DNA from: Saprospiraceae bacterium
Lineage (GTDB): Bacteria; Bacteroidota; Bacteroidia; Chitinophagales; Saprospiraceae
Direction: 5' to 3'
NCBI GenBank assembly: GCA_026129545.1
Contig: JAHCHX010000001.1
Coordinates: 2,541,501-2,605,500, forward strand
Length of the DNA: 64,000 bases
The position numbers and the translations under genes were made by a program. The notes under the pieces were generated by a model. That model saw only the letters and a program-made list of their open reading frames with translations. It was not told the origin of the DNA and made no database searches. Position 1 is the stretch's first letter, and each line of letters starts with the position of its first letter. Positions 1 to 8,025 of the stretch are shown here, one piece after another.

Positions 1-446
1 AGCGAGACCTCCGTTTGCTCGCGCCAGCCATGCACCGCGATTTGGCGGTCGCGCACATCGGCACCCACGAGGAAGCGCTCGGGACCAAATTTTTCGACCC
101 ATGCACTGAATTCGTCTTGTGCCAACACCGCCACGCTTCCCACGGAGAAAAGCATCGCTCCGGCATCCCATACTTGTTTGAGCGAGGGAATGGAGCGCAA
201 GCCGCCGCCGTAGTCAATTTGCAGGCGGGTGCGAGCCGCCACGTCGGCGAGAATGTGCAGGTTGGCAGGCCGCCCGCTGCGGGCACCGTCCAAATCCACC
301 ATGTGGAGGCGCCGGATGCCTGCGGCTTCGAGTTCGAGCGCCAGTTCGAGGGGGCTGGCCGAGTATTCGGTTTTTTGGTCAAAATCGCCTTGACGAAGCC
401 GGACGAGTTTGCCGTCCAGCAGGTCGAATGAAGGAATGATTTCCAT
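1..446 (-). CDS. hisA: HisA, phosphoribosylformimino-AICAR-phosphate isomerase (partial, C-terminus off window)
   Basis: ProFAR isomerase, a TIM-barrel enzyme of histidine synthesis. The ATG at 446 (minus strand) gives MEIIPSFDLLDGKLVRLRQG, the family start with the catalytic Asp in FDLLDG. About 148 residues are present, including the VDLDGAR and YGGGLRS segments that bind phosphate and substrate in this fold; the C-terminal third lies beyond base 1. It follows hisH by 38 nt on the same strand and is the last visible gene of the his operon. hisF and hisI/E, which usually follow, would lie to the left. No frameshift is seen. Identification is firm. Confidence 0.95.
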   Translation of the reverse strand, partial: MEIIPSFDLLDGKLVRLRQGDFDQKTEYSASPLELALELEAAGIRRLHMVDLDGARSGRPANLHILADVAARTRLQIDYGGGLRSIPSLKQVWDAGAMLFSVGSVAVLAQDEFSAWVEKFGPERFLVGADVRDRQIAVHGWREQTEVS

Positions 447-484
447 GTAAAAAAAATTTGCTGCCCGAGGCAGTTTGTTTGTTG

Positions 485-1084
485 CTACCCTTTGATTTTC
501 AAAAAATTGCTCAGGATTTTATGCCCCACCGCGCCCGATTTTTCGGGGTGAAACTGCACGGCGTGAAAATTGTCGCGCTGCAAAGCGGCGCTGAACCTCG
601 TGCCATATTCCGCTCTTGCCGTTGCCGCCGGGTTTTCTTCGGCGTAATAGCTGTGGACAAAATACACAAAACTGTTTTCTTCCAAGCCGTCAAACAGAGC
701 GCCGCGAAGATGGGACAAATTATTCCAACCGATGTGGGGGACTTTAAGGGGGGGGTGGGCGGCTGCTCCGTTGAAGCGCCGAACGTGCGCGTCGAAGATA
801 CCGATACAGGTGGTGTCGTTCTCCTCCGAGTGGCGACAAAAAAGTTGCAAGCCCAAGCATATACCCAACACCGGCTGTTGCAGCGAGCGCAGCAGCACGT
901 CCAATCCACGTTCGCGCAGGTAGCGCATGGCCGACGATGCCTCGCCCACGCCCGGGAAAATGACCCGAGCGGCACCGCGCAGCAATTTTGGGTCGTCGGT
1001 CCATATTGCTTTTTCGCCCAACCTTTCGAGTGCGAACAGGACGGACTGCACGTTCCCGGCGTTGTATTTTACAATAGCTGTCAT
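485..1084 (-). CDS. hisH: HisH, imidazole glycerol phosphate synthase glutamine amidotransferase subunit
   Basis: Class I glutamine amidotransferase (199 residues, normal length) that feeds ammonia to HisF. The nucleophile Cys sits in GICLGLQLF (about residues 74-82), the oxyanion-strand motif FPGVG is near residue 44, and the His-Glu of the triad is in QFHPEKS near the C-terminus. It starts at ATG 1084. A 110-nt gap separates it from hisB upstream, wider than any other gap in the operon, and this gap holds a purine-rich low-complexity run. Its partner HisF must be encoded to the left of the window. Confidence 0.96.
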   Translation of the reverse strand: MTAIVKYNAGNVQSVLFALERLGEKAIWTDDPKLLRGAARVIFPGVGEASSAMRYLRERGLDVLLRSLQQPVLGICLGLQLFCRHSEENDTTCIGIFDAHVRRFNGAAAHPPLKVPHIGWNNLSHLRGALFDGLEENSFVYFVHSYYAEENPAATARAEYGTRFSAALQRDNFHAVQFHPEKSGAVGHKILSNFLKIKG

Positions 1085-1097
1085 GTTTGTTTCGCGA

Positions 1098-1127
1098 TGT
1101 GGAGGGTGGAAGCTGGAAGGTAGAAGG
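1098..1127. repeat. Purine-rich low-complexity run in the hisB-hisH gap
   Basis: GGAGGGTGG-type sequence, with variants such as GGAAGCTGGAAGG, in the only wide gap of the his operon. A closely similar run occurs inside hisC at 3321-3350, so this looks like a small dispersed element. No gene or clear promoter is visible in 1085-1194. Confidence 0.5.
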
Positions 1128-1194
1128 TTGCGAGACTTTTTTTAAAAGTTGAACATGGTTTCGATAGTGATGAAATCAGCTCTCCGCCAAGTCT

Positions 1195-2358
1195 TCACAA
1201 AACGCCTTTCGTGGTGGGCAGTTCGGGGTTGTGGGGGTCGCGCTTGGCGCTTGTTTTCAAGGCTCTGGCAAATGTTTTGAAAATCGCTTCGATTTTGTGA
1301 TGCTCGTTTTGGCCTTCGCAGCGGATGTGGAGATTGCAACGGGCGGCATCGGAAAAGGACTTGAAAAAATGCGGAAACATTTCCGTGGGCACATCGCCGA
1401 TTTTTTCGCGGCGAAACGCGGCATCCCACACCAACCAGGGGCGCCCCCCAAAGTCAATAGCGACCTGCGCCAGCGCGTCGTCCATCGGTAGGCCATACCT
1501 TTCGATGCCCCTTTTGTCGCCAAGCGCCAAAGCTACCGCTTCGCCCAGCGTAAGGGCCGTGTCCTCTATGGTGTGATGCTCGTCAATGTGGAGGTCGCCT
1601 TTGGCCTCGATGGTCAAGTCCATGCCGCCGTGTCGCGCCAATTGGTCGAGCAAGTGGTCGAAAAAGCCAAGTCCGGTGTGGATGTTGCTTTGCCCTGTGC
1701 CGTCGAGGTTTAGTTCGACGGTGATGTTCGTCTCGCGGGTGGTGCGTTGGTGGCGCACACGGCGAGGCGGCAGTTTCAAGAATTGATAAATCTCCTCCCA
1801 GTGTTCTGCCACCAATGCGGCCTCCAAGTCCTGATTTTCGGGATTATACTCAATGCCACGTGCGTGCCGCAACACTGCTCCCGGTACCGCCTCTGCCGCT
1901 ATGCCCGAGGCGTTTTTCAAAAAAATCGCTTTCGTCCCGAGGTTCTTGGCCAGCTGCACGTCGGTCAGGCGGTCGCCGACTACGTAAGAGTTTGGCAAAT
2001 CAACCTCCCCGTTCAGGTATTGGAGCAGCATGGCAATGCCGGGTTTGCGCGTGGGCAGGTTTTCGTGCGGGAAGCTGCGGTCAATGTGTACTGCCCGGAA
2101 TCGAACACCCTCGTTTTCAAGCGTTTTCAACATTTTTTCGTGAGCGGGCCAGAAGGTGTGTTCGGGAAAAGTATCCGTGCCAAGCCCGTCTTGGTTTGTT
2201 ACCATGACGAGCACATAGTCCAATTCGCGGACGATGCGAGCCAACGCAAAAATGACTCCCGGCACGAATTCGAGTTTTTCCAGCGAATCCACTTGTTGGT
2301 CGGGCTGCGGCTCCACGATGAGGGTTCCGTCGCGGTCAATAAAAAGTATTTTTTGCAT
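1195..2358 (-). CDS. hisB: HisB, bifunctional histidinol-phosphatase / imidazoleglycerol-phosphate dehydratase
   Basis: Fusion enzyme (387 residues) that catalyses the dehydratase and phosphatase steps of histidine synthesis. Residues 1-165 are a HAD phosphatase with the nucleophile motif DRDGT at the N-terminus and GDRLTD later. Residues from about 195 are the dehydratase, with the metal-binding motifs [10 protein letters not shown] and DEHHTIED. I chose ATG 2358 ([11 protein letters not shown]); the frame also has a GTG two codons upstream at 2364 that would overlap the hisC stop. Spacing to hisC is 2 nt, so translation is probably coupled. Confidence 0.96.
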   Translation of the reverse strand: MQKILFIDRDGTLIVEPQPDQQVDSLEKLEFVPGVIFALARIVRELDYVLVMVTNQDGLGTDTFPEHTFWPAHEKMLKTLENEGVRFRAVHIDRSFPHENLPTRKPGIAMLLQYLNGEVDLPNSYVVGDRLTDVQLAKNLGTKAIFLKNASGIAAEAVPGAVLRHARGIEYNPENQDLEAALVAEHWEEIYQFLKLPPRRVRHQRTTRETNITVELNLDGTGQSNIHTGLGFFDHLLDQLARHGGMDLTIEAKGDLHIDEHHTIEDTALTLGEAVALALGDKRGIERYGLPMDDALAQVAIDFGGRPWLVWDAAFRREKIGDVPTEMFPHFFKSFSDAARCNLHIRCEGQNEHHKIEAIFKTFARALKTSAKRDPHNPELPTTKGVL

Positions 2359-2360
2359 GG

Positions 2361-3458
2361 TCACAAAGGTGTGTATTTGTCGAGGGTGTGCAGTAAACGT
2401 GTGTTCTCATCGGGTGCTCCGACGGTGATGCGCAGGCAATTTTCGCAATGCAGCTCTTTGCTGCGGTTGCGCACCACGATGCCGTTTTCCACCAGAAACC
2501 GATAGGCCGCGTCCGCATCCGCCATCCGCACCAACAAAAAATTGGCATCGCTCGGAAAGACCTGTCTCACGCAAGCCAACTTGGGCAGCTCTTTTTCCAA
2601 GCGAGCGCGTTCGGCAAGCAATGCGCCGACATTTCTCTTCACGATGGCCTCGTTTTTTATGGCTTCTTCAGCCAATCGGATGTTGGCCGTGCTCAAGTTG
2701 TAGGGGTACTTTATCTTGTTCAAAACAGTGATGATGAGCGGATGGGCGAAGGCCATGCCGACTCGCGCGCCTGCCATGCCCCATGCTTTGGAGAACGTTT
2801 GCAACACCACGAGATTCGGGAAGCGAGGCAAGTGCGACACCCACGAGGGCATCGTCGAAAAATCCATGTACGCCTCGTCAATCACAACTAGGCCGGGAAA
2901 ATCCCGAAGCATTTCCAAGATGAATATTTCGGGCAGACAATTGCCGGTAGGGTTGTTGGGCGAACAGAGGAACAACAATTTGCTCGCCTCGTTCGTCGCT
3001 GCCTTCACGGCTTGTGCGTCGGGCAAAAAGCCGGGGCGCAGCGGCGCTTGCCGTTGTTCCGTGCCGTGAATGTCGGCTTGCACCGCATACATCCCATAAG
3101 TGGGTGGCATCAATATCACGTTGTCGCGTCCGGGTTCGCAAAAAGCCCGAAGCAGCAAATCAATGGCCTCGTCAGAGCCGTTGCCCAAAAAAATTTGGCT
3201 TGGCGCGATGCCTTTCAGTGTACCGATGGCGGCTTTGAGAAGCATCTGTTGCGAAGTGGGGTAGCGACTGTAATCGTCGCTTGATGGGCTGCCGAGGCTG
3301 TTTTCATTGGCATCGAGAAAAAGGGAGGTGGAGGGTGGAGGGTGGAGAGTCGAGGACATGGAGCTGTCTTTGAACTCGTCTCTTGCCGACGAGTACGGCT
3401 TCAACCCACGGATGTTGGGTCGCAGCAAAGCATTTATTTTTTCTTCAAAGTTGCTCAT
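2361..3458 (-). CDS. hisC: HisC, histidinol-phosphate aminotransferase
   Basis: PLP-dependent class I/II aminotransferase (365 residues) converting imidazole acetol phosphate to histidinol phosphate. The PLP lysine is in [14 protein letters not shown], with CSPNNPTGN and the N-terminal LDANENS segment also family-typical. The start is ATG 3458, two nt after the hisD stop; the open frame continues upstream to 3872 only as a shadow over hisD. Odd feature: between the conserved N-terminal segment and LDANENS there is a serine/threonine/proline-rich stretch (about residues 31-45) encoded by a low-complexity repeat that also occurs outside genes. Confidence 0.95.
   Translation of the reverse strand: MSNFEEKINALLRPNIRGLKPYSSARDEFKDSSMSSTLHPPPSTSLFLDANENSLGSPSSDDYSRYPTSQQMLLKAAIGTLKGIAPSQIFLGNGSDEAIDLLLRAFCEPGRDNVILMPPTYGMYAVQADIHGTEQRQAPLRPGFLPDAQAVKAATNEASKLLFLCSPNNPTGNCLPEIFILEMLRDFPGLVVIDEAYMDFSTMPSWVSHLPRFPNLVVLQTFSKAWGMAGARVGMAFAHPLIITVLNKIKYPYNLSTANIRLAEEAIKNEAIVKRNVGALLAERARLEKELPKLACVRQVFPSDANFLLVRMADADAAYRFLVENGIVVRNRSKELHCENCLRITVGAPDENTRLLHTLDKYTPL
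3321..3350. repeat. In-frame low-complexity insertion in hisC
   Basis: A GGAGGTGGAGGGTGGAGGG-like run (plus strand) that on the coding strand gives STLHPPPST. It resembles the run at 1098-1127 in the hisH-hisB gap. It lies just before the conserved LDANEN motif of HisC, where family members have only a short linker, which suggests an in-frame insertion of a dispersed element. Confidence 0.55.
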
Positions 3459-3460
3459 TG

Positions 3461-4786
3461 TCAGATGTTTGAAACGGGTGGCTGGCTTGATGATTCCGTT
3501 GTTGACAGTCTCATTTCCACAGCCCGTGCGTGGGCATCCAAGCCCTCGGCCCGCGCCATTTCGACAATCGTGGGGGCCAACGCGCGCAGACCGTTGGGAG
3601 AAATATGCTGAAAAGTGATTTTTTTCAAAAAACCATCGAGCGAAACGCCTGAATATGACCGTGCCCAGCCCTCGGTCGGCAGGGTGTGGTTGGTGCCAGA
3701 TGCGTAATCGCCCGCGCTTTCGGGTGTGAACGCGCCGAGAAAAACCGACCCCGCGTTCACGACCTTTTCTGCCCATTGCGCGGCATCTGCGACCTGCAAA
3801 ATCAGGTGTTCGGGTGCGTATTGGTTGGCAATGCGCATGGCTTCCTGCAAGTCGCTCACCAGAATGGCGCAACTGTTGGCCAACGATTTTTCGGCAAAAT
3901 CACGACGCGGCAAATCCGCCAATTGTGTTCTCAGCGCCACTTCCACTTGCTCCAACAACTCCCCCGATGTGGCAATCAACAACACCTGACTGTCGGCACC
4001 GTGTTCTGCTTGGCTCAGCAGGTCCGCCGCAACGAAAGCGGGATGGGCCGTCGAATCGGCCACCACGCAAACTTCGGAAGGACCCGCAGGCATATCAATG
4101 GCCACTCCTTCAAGGCTCACAAGCTGCTTGGCTGCCGTGACCCACGGATTGCCGGGGCCAAAAATTTTCCACACGGCTGGCACCCCGGCTACCCCATAGG
4201 CCATCGCGCCGATGGCTTGCACACCGCCGAGTTTGAACACCCGGTGTATGCCACACTGCCGAGCCGCGAACAATACTGTCGGATGCACCGAACCATCAGG
4301 GCGAGGCGGGGTGCAGAGCACTATTTCCGCGCAGCCTGCCAGCTGGGCTGGCACGCCGAGCATCAGCACCGTGGAAAACAACGGCGCGGTGCCGCCGGGA
4401 ACGTAAAGACCGACCTTCTCAATCGGCACACCCTTGCGCCAGCAGACGATGCCGGGCATCGTCTCGATGCGTCGGACTTCCTCTTTTTGCGCTTCGTGAA
4501 AGGTCTTTATGTTGGCGTGTGCCTGTCGAATAGCGGCTTTCAAAGCGGGGGGTACCTGTTGTTCGGCGGCTTTGTGTTCTGCCGCGGCGACCTCAAACGT
4601 TTCGGCGGCAAAACCATCGAATTGTCGGGAAAAACGCCGCACCGCCGCTTCGCCTTCACTGCGAATGGCATCCAGCATGGCGGCTACCTTGCTTCGGCGT
4701 TCGGCAGCTTGCCCATCAAGTGGGCGGGTGAGGGCTGCCGCAAGTTGAATCTGAGATGGATTGGCTAATACTTTCATGTTTTTCAT
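3461..4786 (-). CDS. hisD: HisD, histidinol dehydrogenase
   Basis: NAD- and zinc-dependent enzyme oxidising histidinol to histidine, the last pathway step (441 residues). Family hallmarks are VGLYVPGGTAPLFSTVLMLG, the nucleotide-binding GPGNPWVTAAK, the segment MPAGPSEVCVVAD, zinc-ligand regions LLSQAEHGADSQ and the C-terminal LPTEGWARSYSGVS. I chose ATG 4786 (MKNMKV); ATG 4777 is also possible, and a TTG at 4801 would overlap the end of hisG. It lies between hisG (7 nt upstream) and hisC (2 nt downstream). Confidence 0.95.
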   Translation of the reverse strand: MKNMKVLANPSQIQLAAALTRPLDGQAAERRSKVAAMLDAIRSEGEAAVRRFSRQFDGFAAETFEVAAAEHKAAEQQVPPALKAAIRQAHANIKTFHEAQKEEVRRIETMPGIVCWRKGVPIEKVGLYVPGGTAPLFSTVLMLGVPAQLAGCAEIVLCTPPRPDGSVHPTVLFAARQCGIHRVFKLGGVQAIGAMAYGVAGVPAVWKIFGPGNPWVTAAKQLVSLEGVAIDMPAGPSEVCVVADSTAHPAFVAADLLSQAEHGADSQVLLIATSGELLEQVEVALRTQLADLPRRDFAEKSLANSCAILVSDLQEAMRIANQYAPEHLILQVADAAQWAEKVVNAGSVFLGAFTPESAGDYASGTNHTLPTEGWARSYSGVSLDGFLKKITFQHISPNGLRALAPTIVEMARAEGLDAHARAVEMRLSTTESSSQPPVSNI

Positions 4787-4793
4787 CGCTGCG

Positions 4794-5648
4794 TCAGACA
4801 ATCATTCTTTCTATGGGCACTACCAAGATGCCCTCAGCCCCAGCGGCCTTGAGCTGCTCCAACACGTCCCAGAAAACGGCTTCCGGCACCACGCTGTGCA
4901 GACTGCTCCAACCCTCCACCGCAAGCGGCAACACGGTCGGGCTTTTCATGCCGGGTATGATGCGGGCGATTTCGTGCAGGCGGTCGTTGGGCGCGTTCAT
5001 CAGGATGTATCGGTGGTTTTTGGCGTTGCGGTTGGCGTGGAGACGAAACAGCAGGCGAGCGAGTATTTCCTGCTTGGGCGTTTCGAGGGCAAAGCTGGCG
5101 ACGAGCAAGGCTTCGGATTCGAGCACGGTCTCCACCTCACGAAGGCCATTGGCCAACAGCGTGCTGCCCGTGCTCACGATGTCGAAAATGGCATCGGCCA
5201 AGCCAAGCGACGGCGCGATTTCGACGGCGCCGCTGATTTCGTGGATGTCGGCGCGGATGTTGTTTTTTTCCAAAAAGGCAGCAAGCACCCGGCCATAAGT
5301 GGTGGCGATGCGCAGGTTTTGGAGGCTTTGCACGCCGTCGTAGGCTGTGCTTTTGGGCATGGCAAGACTGAGGCGGCATTTCCCGAATCCCAACCGCTCG
5401 ACGGTGCGCACGTTTTTTTGTTTTTCCAAAACCACGTTCTCGCCGACGATTCCCGCATCCACCACCCCTTCCTCGACATATTCCGGGATGTCGTCGTCGC
5501 GCAGGAAAATGATTTCCAGCGGAAAATTGTCGGCTTGCGCTCGCAGCAAGCGACCGGGGTTGCTGCCAAAAGAAATGCCCGCGTCGTGCAGCAGGGCGAC
5601 GGAGTCCTCGAATAAGCGACCGGATTTTTGAATGGCAATACGAAGCAT
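4794..5648 (-). CDS. hisG: HisG, ATP phosphoribosyltransferase (long form)
   Basis: First and committed enzyme of histidine synthesis; it couples ATP and PRPP. At 284 residues it is the long HisG form with a C-terminal ACT-like regulatory domain, so it should be feedback-inhibited by histidine without HisZ. Seen: N-terminal IAIQKSGRL, the GIVGENVV region, and the PRPP-binding segment DIVSTGSTLLANGL (about residues 165-178). The start ATG 5648 lies directly after the leader region. As promoter-proximal gene of the operon it is the direct target of the attenuator at 5673-5805. Confidence 0.96.
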   Translation of the reverse strand: MLRIAIQKSGRLFEDSVALLHDAGISFGSNPGRLLRAQADNFPLEIIFLRDDDIPEYVEEGVVDAGIVGENVVLEKQKNVRTVERLGFGKCRLSLAMPKSTAYDGVQSLQNLRIATTYGRVLAAFLEKNNIRADIHEISGAVEIAPSLGLADAIFDIVSTGSTLLANGLREVETVLESEALLVASFALETPKQEILARLLFRLHANRNAKNHRYILMNAPNDRLHEIARIIPGMKSPTVLPLAVEGWSSLHSVVPEAVFWDVLEQLKAAGAEGILVVPIERMIV

Positions 5649-5672
5649 AATGTTGGGTTGTTGGCAAAAACA

Positions 5673-5706
5673 AACCCGGCTTGCCGAGTACACGACAAGC
5701 CGGGTT
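5673..5706 (-). terminator. Intrinsic terminator of the his attenuator
   Basis: Perfect 11-bp inverted repeat AACCCGGCTTG / CAAGCCGGGTT (arms 5673-5683 and 5696-5706, 12-nt loop). On the minus strand it is followed by TGTTTTTG, a U-rich run in RNA, 25 nt before the hisG ATG. It lies between the His-rich leader peptide and hisG, the position expected of an attenuator terminator. The 8-nt segment at 5693-5700, spanning loop and first arm in RNA order, is complementary (one G-U pair) to 5748-5755 at the end of the leader ORF, giving a competing antiterminator. Confidence 0.8.
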
Positions 5707-5742
5707 GGGTGAATGGAGCAAATGCTCAAGCGCGCCAATACC

Positions 5743-5805
5743 TCATCGCTTGCCGGAAGGCAGGAGATGATGGCGATGATGCAGAAGAGCGCATTCGATT
5801 TTCAT
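5743..5805 (-). CDS. His leader peptide (20 residues, HHRHH)
   Basis: Short ORF upstream of hisG: MKIECALLHHRHHLLPSGKR then TGA. Four of five consecutive codons are CAT (His), the classic design of a histidine-sensing leader peptide. A ribosome waiting at the CAT codons would leave 5748-5755 free to pair with 5693-5700 and break the terminator; a ribosome reaching the stop would cover it. The start codon lies only about 8 nt downstream of the -7 box, so the mRNA is nearly leaderless. Sequence and layout are seen directly; the mechanism is inferred from known attenuators. Confidence 0.8.
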   Translation of the reverse strand: MKIECALLHHRHHLLPSGKR

Positions 5806-5812
5806 AACGGGG

Positions 5813-5846
5813 CAAAGGTACACGCGGATTTTTTTATTTTTCAAAA
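5813..5846 (-). promoter_or_regulatory. his operon promoter (Bacteroidota type)
   Basis: On the minus strand TTTTG (5842-5846), 21 nt, then TACCTTTG (5813-5820) matches the Bacteroidota -33/-7 consensus TTTG-N19to21-TAnnTTTG. Transcription would start about 5806-5809, immediately at the leader peptide start codon. Confidence 0.7.
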
Positions 5847-5947
5847 CGAAAATGGAGAGAACAGCGGAAAGTGGAAAAATCAGATAAAAAATCCTTGCTT
5901 TGCGGCAGCATATCGCTGATTTTACACACAATCTCCTCCTGCTCATT

Positions 5948-7099
5948 ATGAAACAAAAGATACGCATGGGCATGGTCGGCGGGGGCATAGGCGCCTTCAT
6001 TGGCGGGGTGCACCGCATGGCTGCCGCATTGGATGGCGAAATCGAACTCGTCTGTGGCGCTTTCAGCAGCGACCCAGAGAAATCCAAGGCTTCCGGCGCG
6101 GAGCTCGGCCTGCCGCCCGACCGTTGTTACGGCACTTTCAAAGAGATGATTCAGCGCGAAAAACGCCTCCGCCCCGACAAGCGGATGCAGTTCGTCAGCA
6201 TCGTCACGCCCAACCATGTCCACTTTGCTCCCGCCAAGATGGCGCTGGAGAACGGTTTCCACGTTATTTGCGACAAGCCATTGGCTTTCAACATGAAAGA
6301 AGCCCTCGCGCTGGAAAAGTTGGTGGAAAAAACCGGGTTGGTGTTCGCGCTCACACACAACTACACGGGCTACCCAATGGTGAAGCAGGCGCGACAGATG
6401 ATCAAACATGGCGAATTGGGCAACATCCGAAAAGTGGTGGTGGAATATCCGCAGGGCTGGCTCAGCACCAAGGCCGAGGATACTGGCTCGAAGCAAGCCG
6501 CGTGGCGCACCGACCCCCAGCGCAGCGGCATCGCCGGCGCAATGGGCGACATCGGCACCCATGCCGAAAATCTGGCGGAATACGTCACGGGGTTAAAAAT
6601 CACCGAAATCTGTGCCGACATCAGCATTTTCGTGCCGGGCCGCCAGCTCGACGACGATGGCAACGTGCTGCTTCATTTCGACAATGGCGCAAAAGGCATC
6701 CTGCACGCCAGCCAAATCTCCGCTGGGGAAGAGAACAACCTGAACATCCGTGTCTATGGCGAAAAAGGTGGGCTTGAATGGCGACAGATGGAACCCAACA
6801 CGCTCGTCGTGAAGTGGCTGGACAGGCAGACGCAAATTTTCCGCACGGGCGTGGGGCCGCTTTATCCCGAATCACTGGCGCACACCCGCATTCCGGCGGG
6901 GCATCCTGAGGGCTATTTGGAGGCTTTTGCCAACATCTACCGCAATTTCGCGCATTGTGTCCGCGCGCACATTGAGGGCAAAAAGCCCAATCCGCTGTAT
7001 GCCGATTTTCCGCTCGTGGAAGATGGTGTGCGCGGCATGAGGTTTATCGAAAAAGTCATTGCGAGCGGAAAGAGCAAAAGCAAGTGGGTTCGGTTTTGA
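5948..7099 (+). CDS. Gfo/Idh/MocA family NAD(P)-dependent oxidoreductase
   Basis: 383-residue sugar- or inositol-type dehydrogenase. The N-terminal Rossmann motif is MGMVGGGIGAFIGG, the catalytic-lysine motif CDKPLAFN is near residues 107-114, and GDIGTHAENLAEY carries the conserved Asp/His of the second domain. ATG 5948 (MKQKIRM) aligns with family starts; the frame is open to 5900 but that part looks like leader. Substrate cannot be read from the sequence; it stands alone, divergent from the his operon and followed by a strong hairpin. No signal peptide, so cytoplasmic. Confidence 0.88.
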   Translation: MKQKIRMGMVGGGIGAFIGGVHRMAAALDGEIELVCGAFSSDPEKSKASGAELGLPPDRCYGTFKEMIQREKRLRPDKRMQFVSIVTPNHVHFAPAKMALENGFHVICDKPLAFNMKEALALEKLVEKTGLVFALTHNYTGYPMVKQARQMIKHGELGNIRKVVVEYPQGWLSTKAEDTGSKQAAWRTDPQRSGIAGAMGDIGTHAENLAEYVTGLKITEICADISIFVPGRQLDDDGNVLLHFDNGAKGILHASQISAGEENNLNIRVYGEKGGLEWRQMEPNTLVVKWLDRQTQIFRTGVGPLYPESLAHTRIPAGHPEGYLEAFANIYRNFAHCVRAHIEGKKPNPLYADFPLVEDGVRGMRFIEKVIASGKSKSKWVRF

Positions 7100-7128
7100 G
7101 TATTGACGGCATAGGCCCCTCAACGAAA

Positions 7129-7157
7129 AAGGCGACTCCGACATTCGGAATCGCCTT
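7129..7157. terminator. Bidirectional terminator hairpin
   Basis: AAGGCGA / TCGCCTT (7 bp) continued past one mismatch by TCCGA / TCGGA around a CAT loop, followed on the plus strand by CTTTCTTG and on the minus strand by a T-rich run. It separates the convergent oxidoreductase gene and the 89-residue gene at 7182-7451. Confidence 0.75.
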
Positions 7158-7181
7158 CTTTCTTGTTTTCTCAACGGCACA

Positions 7182-7451
7182 TTACGCTGCTCCCGGTGCT
7201 TTTTTGAACAAACCGCCCACGAGCGAACCCGCGCCGCCGCCTATCAAGGCGGTGATGATGTTCAAAATCATGTTGTCGCCACCGCCGCCGCCCATGACGG
7301 CTGACACGATGAGCGGAAGCACGTTGCCTCCGACAGCGCCGGAAAGCAGATTGCCGACCATGCCGAGGCCGTTCTTTTTGAGCATATTGCCCAAATAGCC
7401 ACCGCCAGCGCCGAGTAATGTGTTGAGAAGGTAAGGTAGAACCTGTTCCAT
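7182..7451 (-). CDS. Small glycine-rich hydrophobic protein, function unknown
   Basis: 89 residues, ATG 7451. It alternates hydrophobic helices with glycine runs (LLGAGGGYLGNML, AVMGGGGGDNMI, LIGGGAGSLVGGLF), a glycine-zipper-like pattern that suggests tight helix packing or membrane association. No signal peptide and no catalytic motif. It is monocistronic, convergent with the oxidoreductase gene. I do not recognise a named family; its existence is supported by base composition, a clean ATG and a shared terminator. Confidence 0.6.
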   Translation of the reverse strand: MEQVLPYLLNTLLGAGGGYLGNMLKKNGLGMVGNLLSGAVGGNVLPLIVSAVMGGGGGDNMILNIITALIGGGAGSLVGGLFKKAPGAA

Positions 7452-7703
7452 TTTGTCCTGATGTTTGTGAAAGATGAAAGTTGCTTTTCGTGGGGCGAAA
7501 CTATGTAATTGTTTGGTAAAAAAACCAAATCATCGTCAACTATATTTTTTAACAGCGACTTTAAAGCATTTAATTCTATTTGCTCGGCTTGGGTGGCGAC
7601 TTTCTGTTTTTGAGATTTTTTTGGCGATTGCCACCCTTCACGCGCTTTTCTCGTCTGCACAATGATTCTAATCATCGCAACAACTGACAAAACCCTTGCA
7701 GAA

Positions 7704-7739
7704 TTTTTGTTGGCGTTTGGCGAACAGCTTCTACATTTG
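7704..7739 (+). promoter_or_regulatory. feoAB promoter in the 7452-7791 gap
   Basis: TTTTTG (7704-7709), 22 nt, then TACATTTG (7732-7739), a close match to the Bacteroidota promoter consensus, about 52 nt before feoA. The rest of the 340-nt AT-rich gap 7452-7791 shows no ORF of note; it contains a small hairpin TTTGGT-AAAAAA-ACCAAA near 7512-7529. No Fur-box-like palindrome was clear to me. Confidence 0.6.
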
Positions 7740-7791
7740 CCGTGTTTAGATTTTGACTAAATTATTGGCCTTAACCAAGCCCCTTTCTAAG

Positions 7792-8025
7792 ATGCAGCGC
7801 CGTTACCGCACCGTTCCTGACCTGAAACAAAACGAAAGCGCCCTCACGCTTGCCTTCACCGACCCCACGTTGGCGGGAAAATTAACCGCCATGGGGGTAC
7901 TGCCTGGCGTACGCATTGAGTTGGTACGCCCCGCACCTTTTGGCGAAGCCTATTATGTAAAAGTTGATGGTGTCCGCTTAGCGCTCCGTGAAGAGGAGGC
8001 CGCGAGCATTTTATTGGAAGCATGA
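7792..8025 (+). CDS. feoA: FeoA, ferrous iron transport accessory protein
   Basis: 77-residue SH3-like protein that works with FeoB in Fe(II) uptake. The family pattern is visible in LAGKLTAMGVLPGVRIELVRPAPFG and YYVKVDGVRLALREEEAASI. I prefer ATG 7792 (MQRRYRT); the frame also has an upstream TTG at 7753. Its stop overlaps the feoB ATG by 4 nt (ATGA), so translation is coupled. A Bacteroidota promoter lies just upstream. Confidence 0.92.
   Translation: MQRRYRTVPDLKQNESALTLAFTDPTLAGKLTAMGVLPGVRIELVRPAPFGEAYYVKVDGVRLALREEEAASILLEA

Noticed and set aside
3459..3872. N-terminal extension of the hisC frame
   Set aside because: It runs through the 3' part of hisD; ATG 3458 gives the normal HisC start two nt after the hisD stop.
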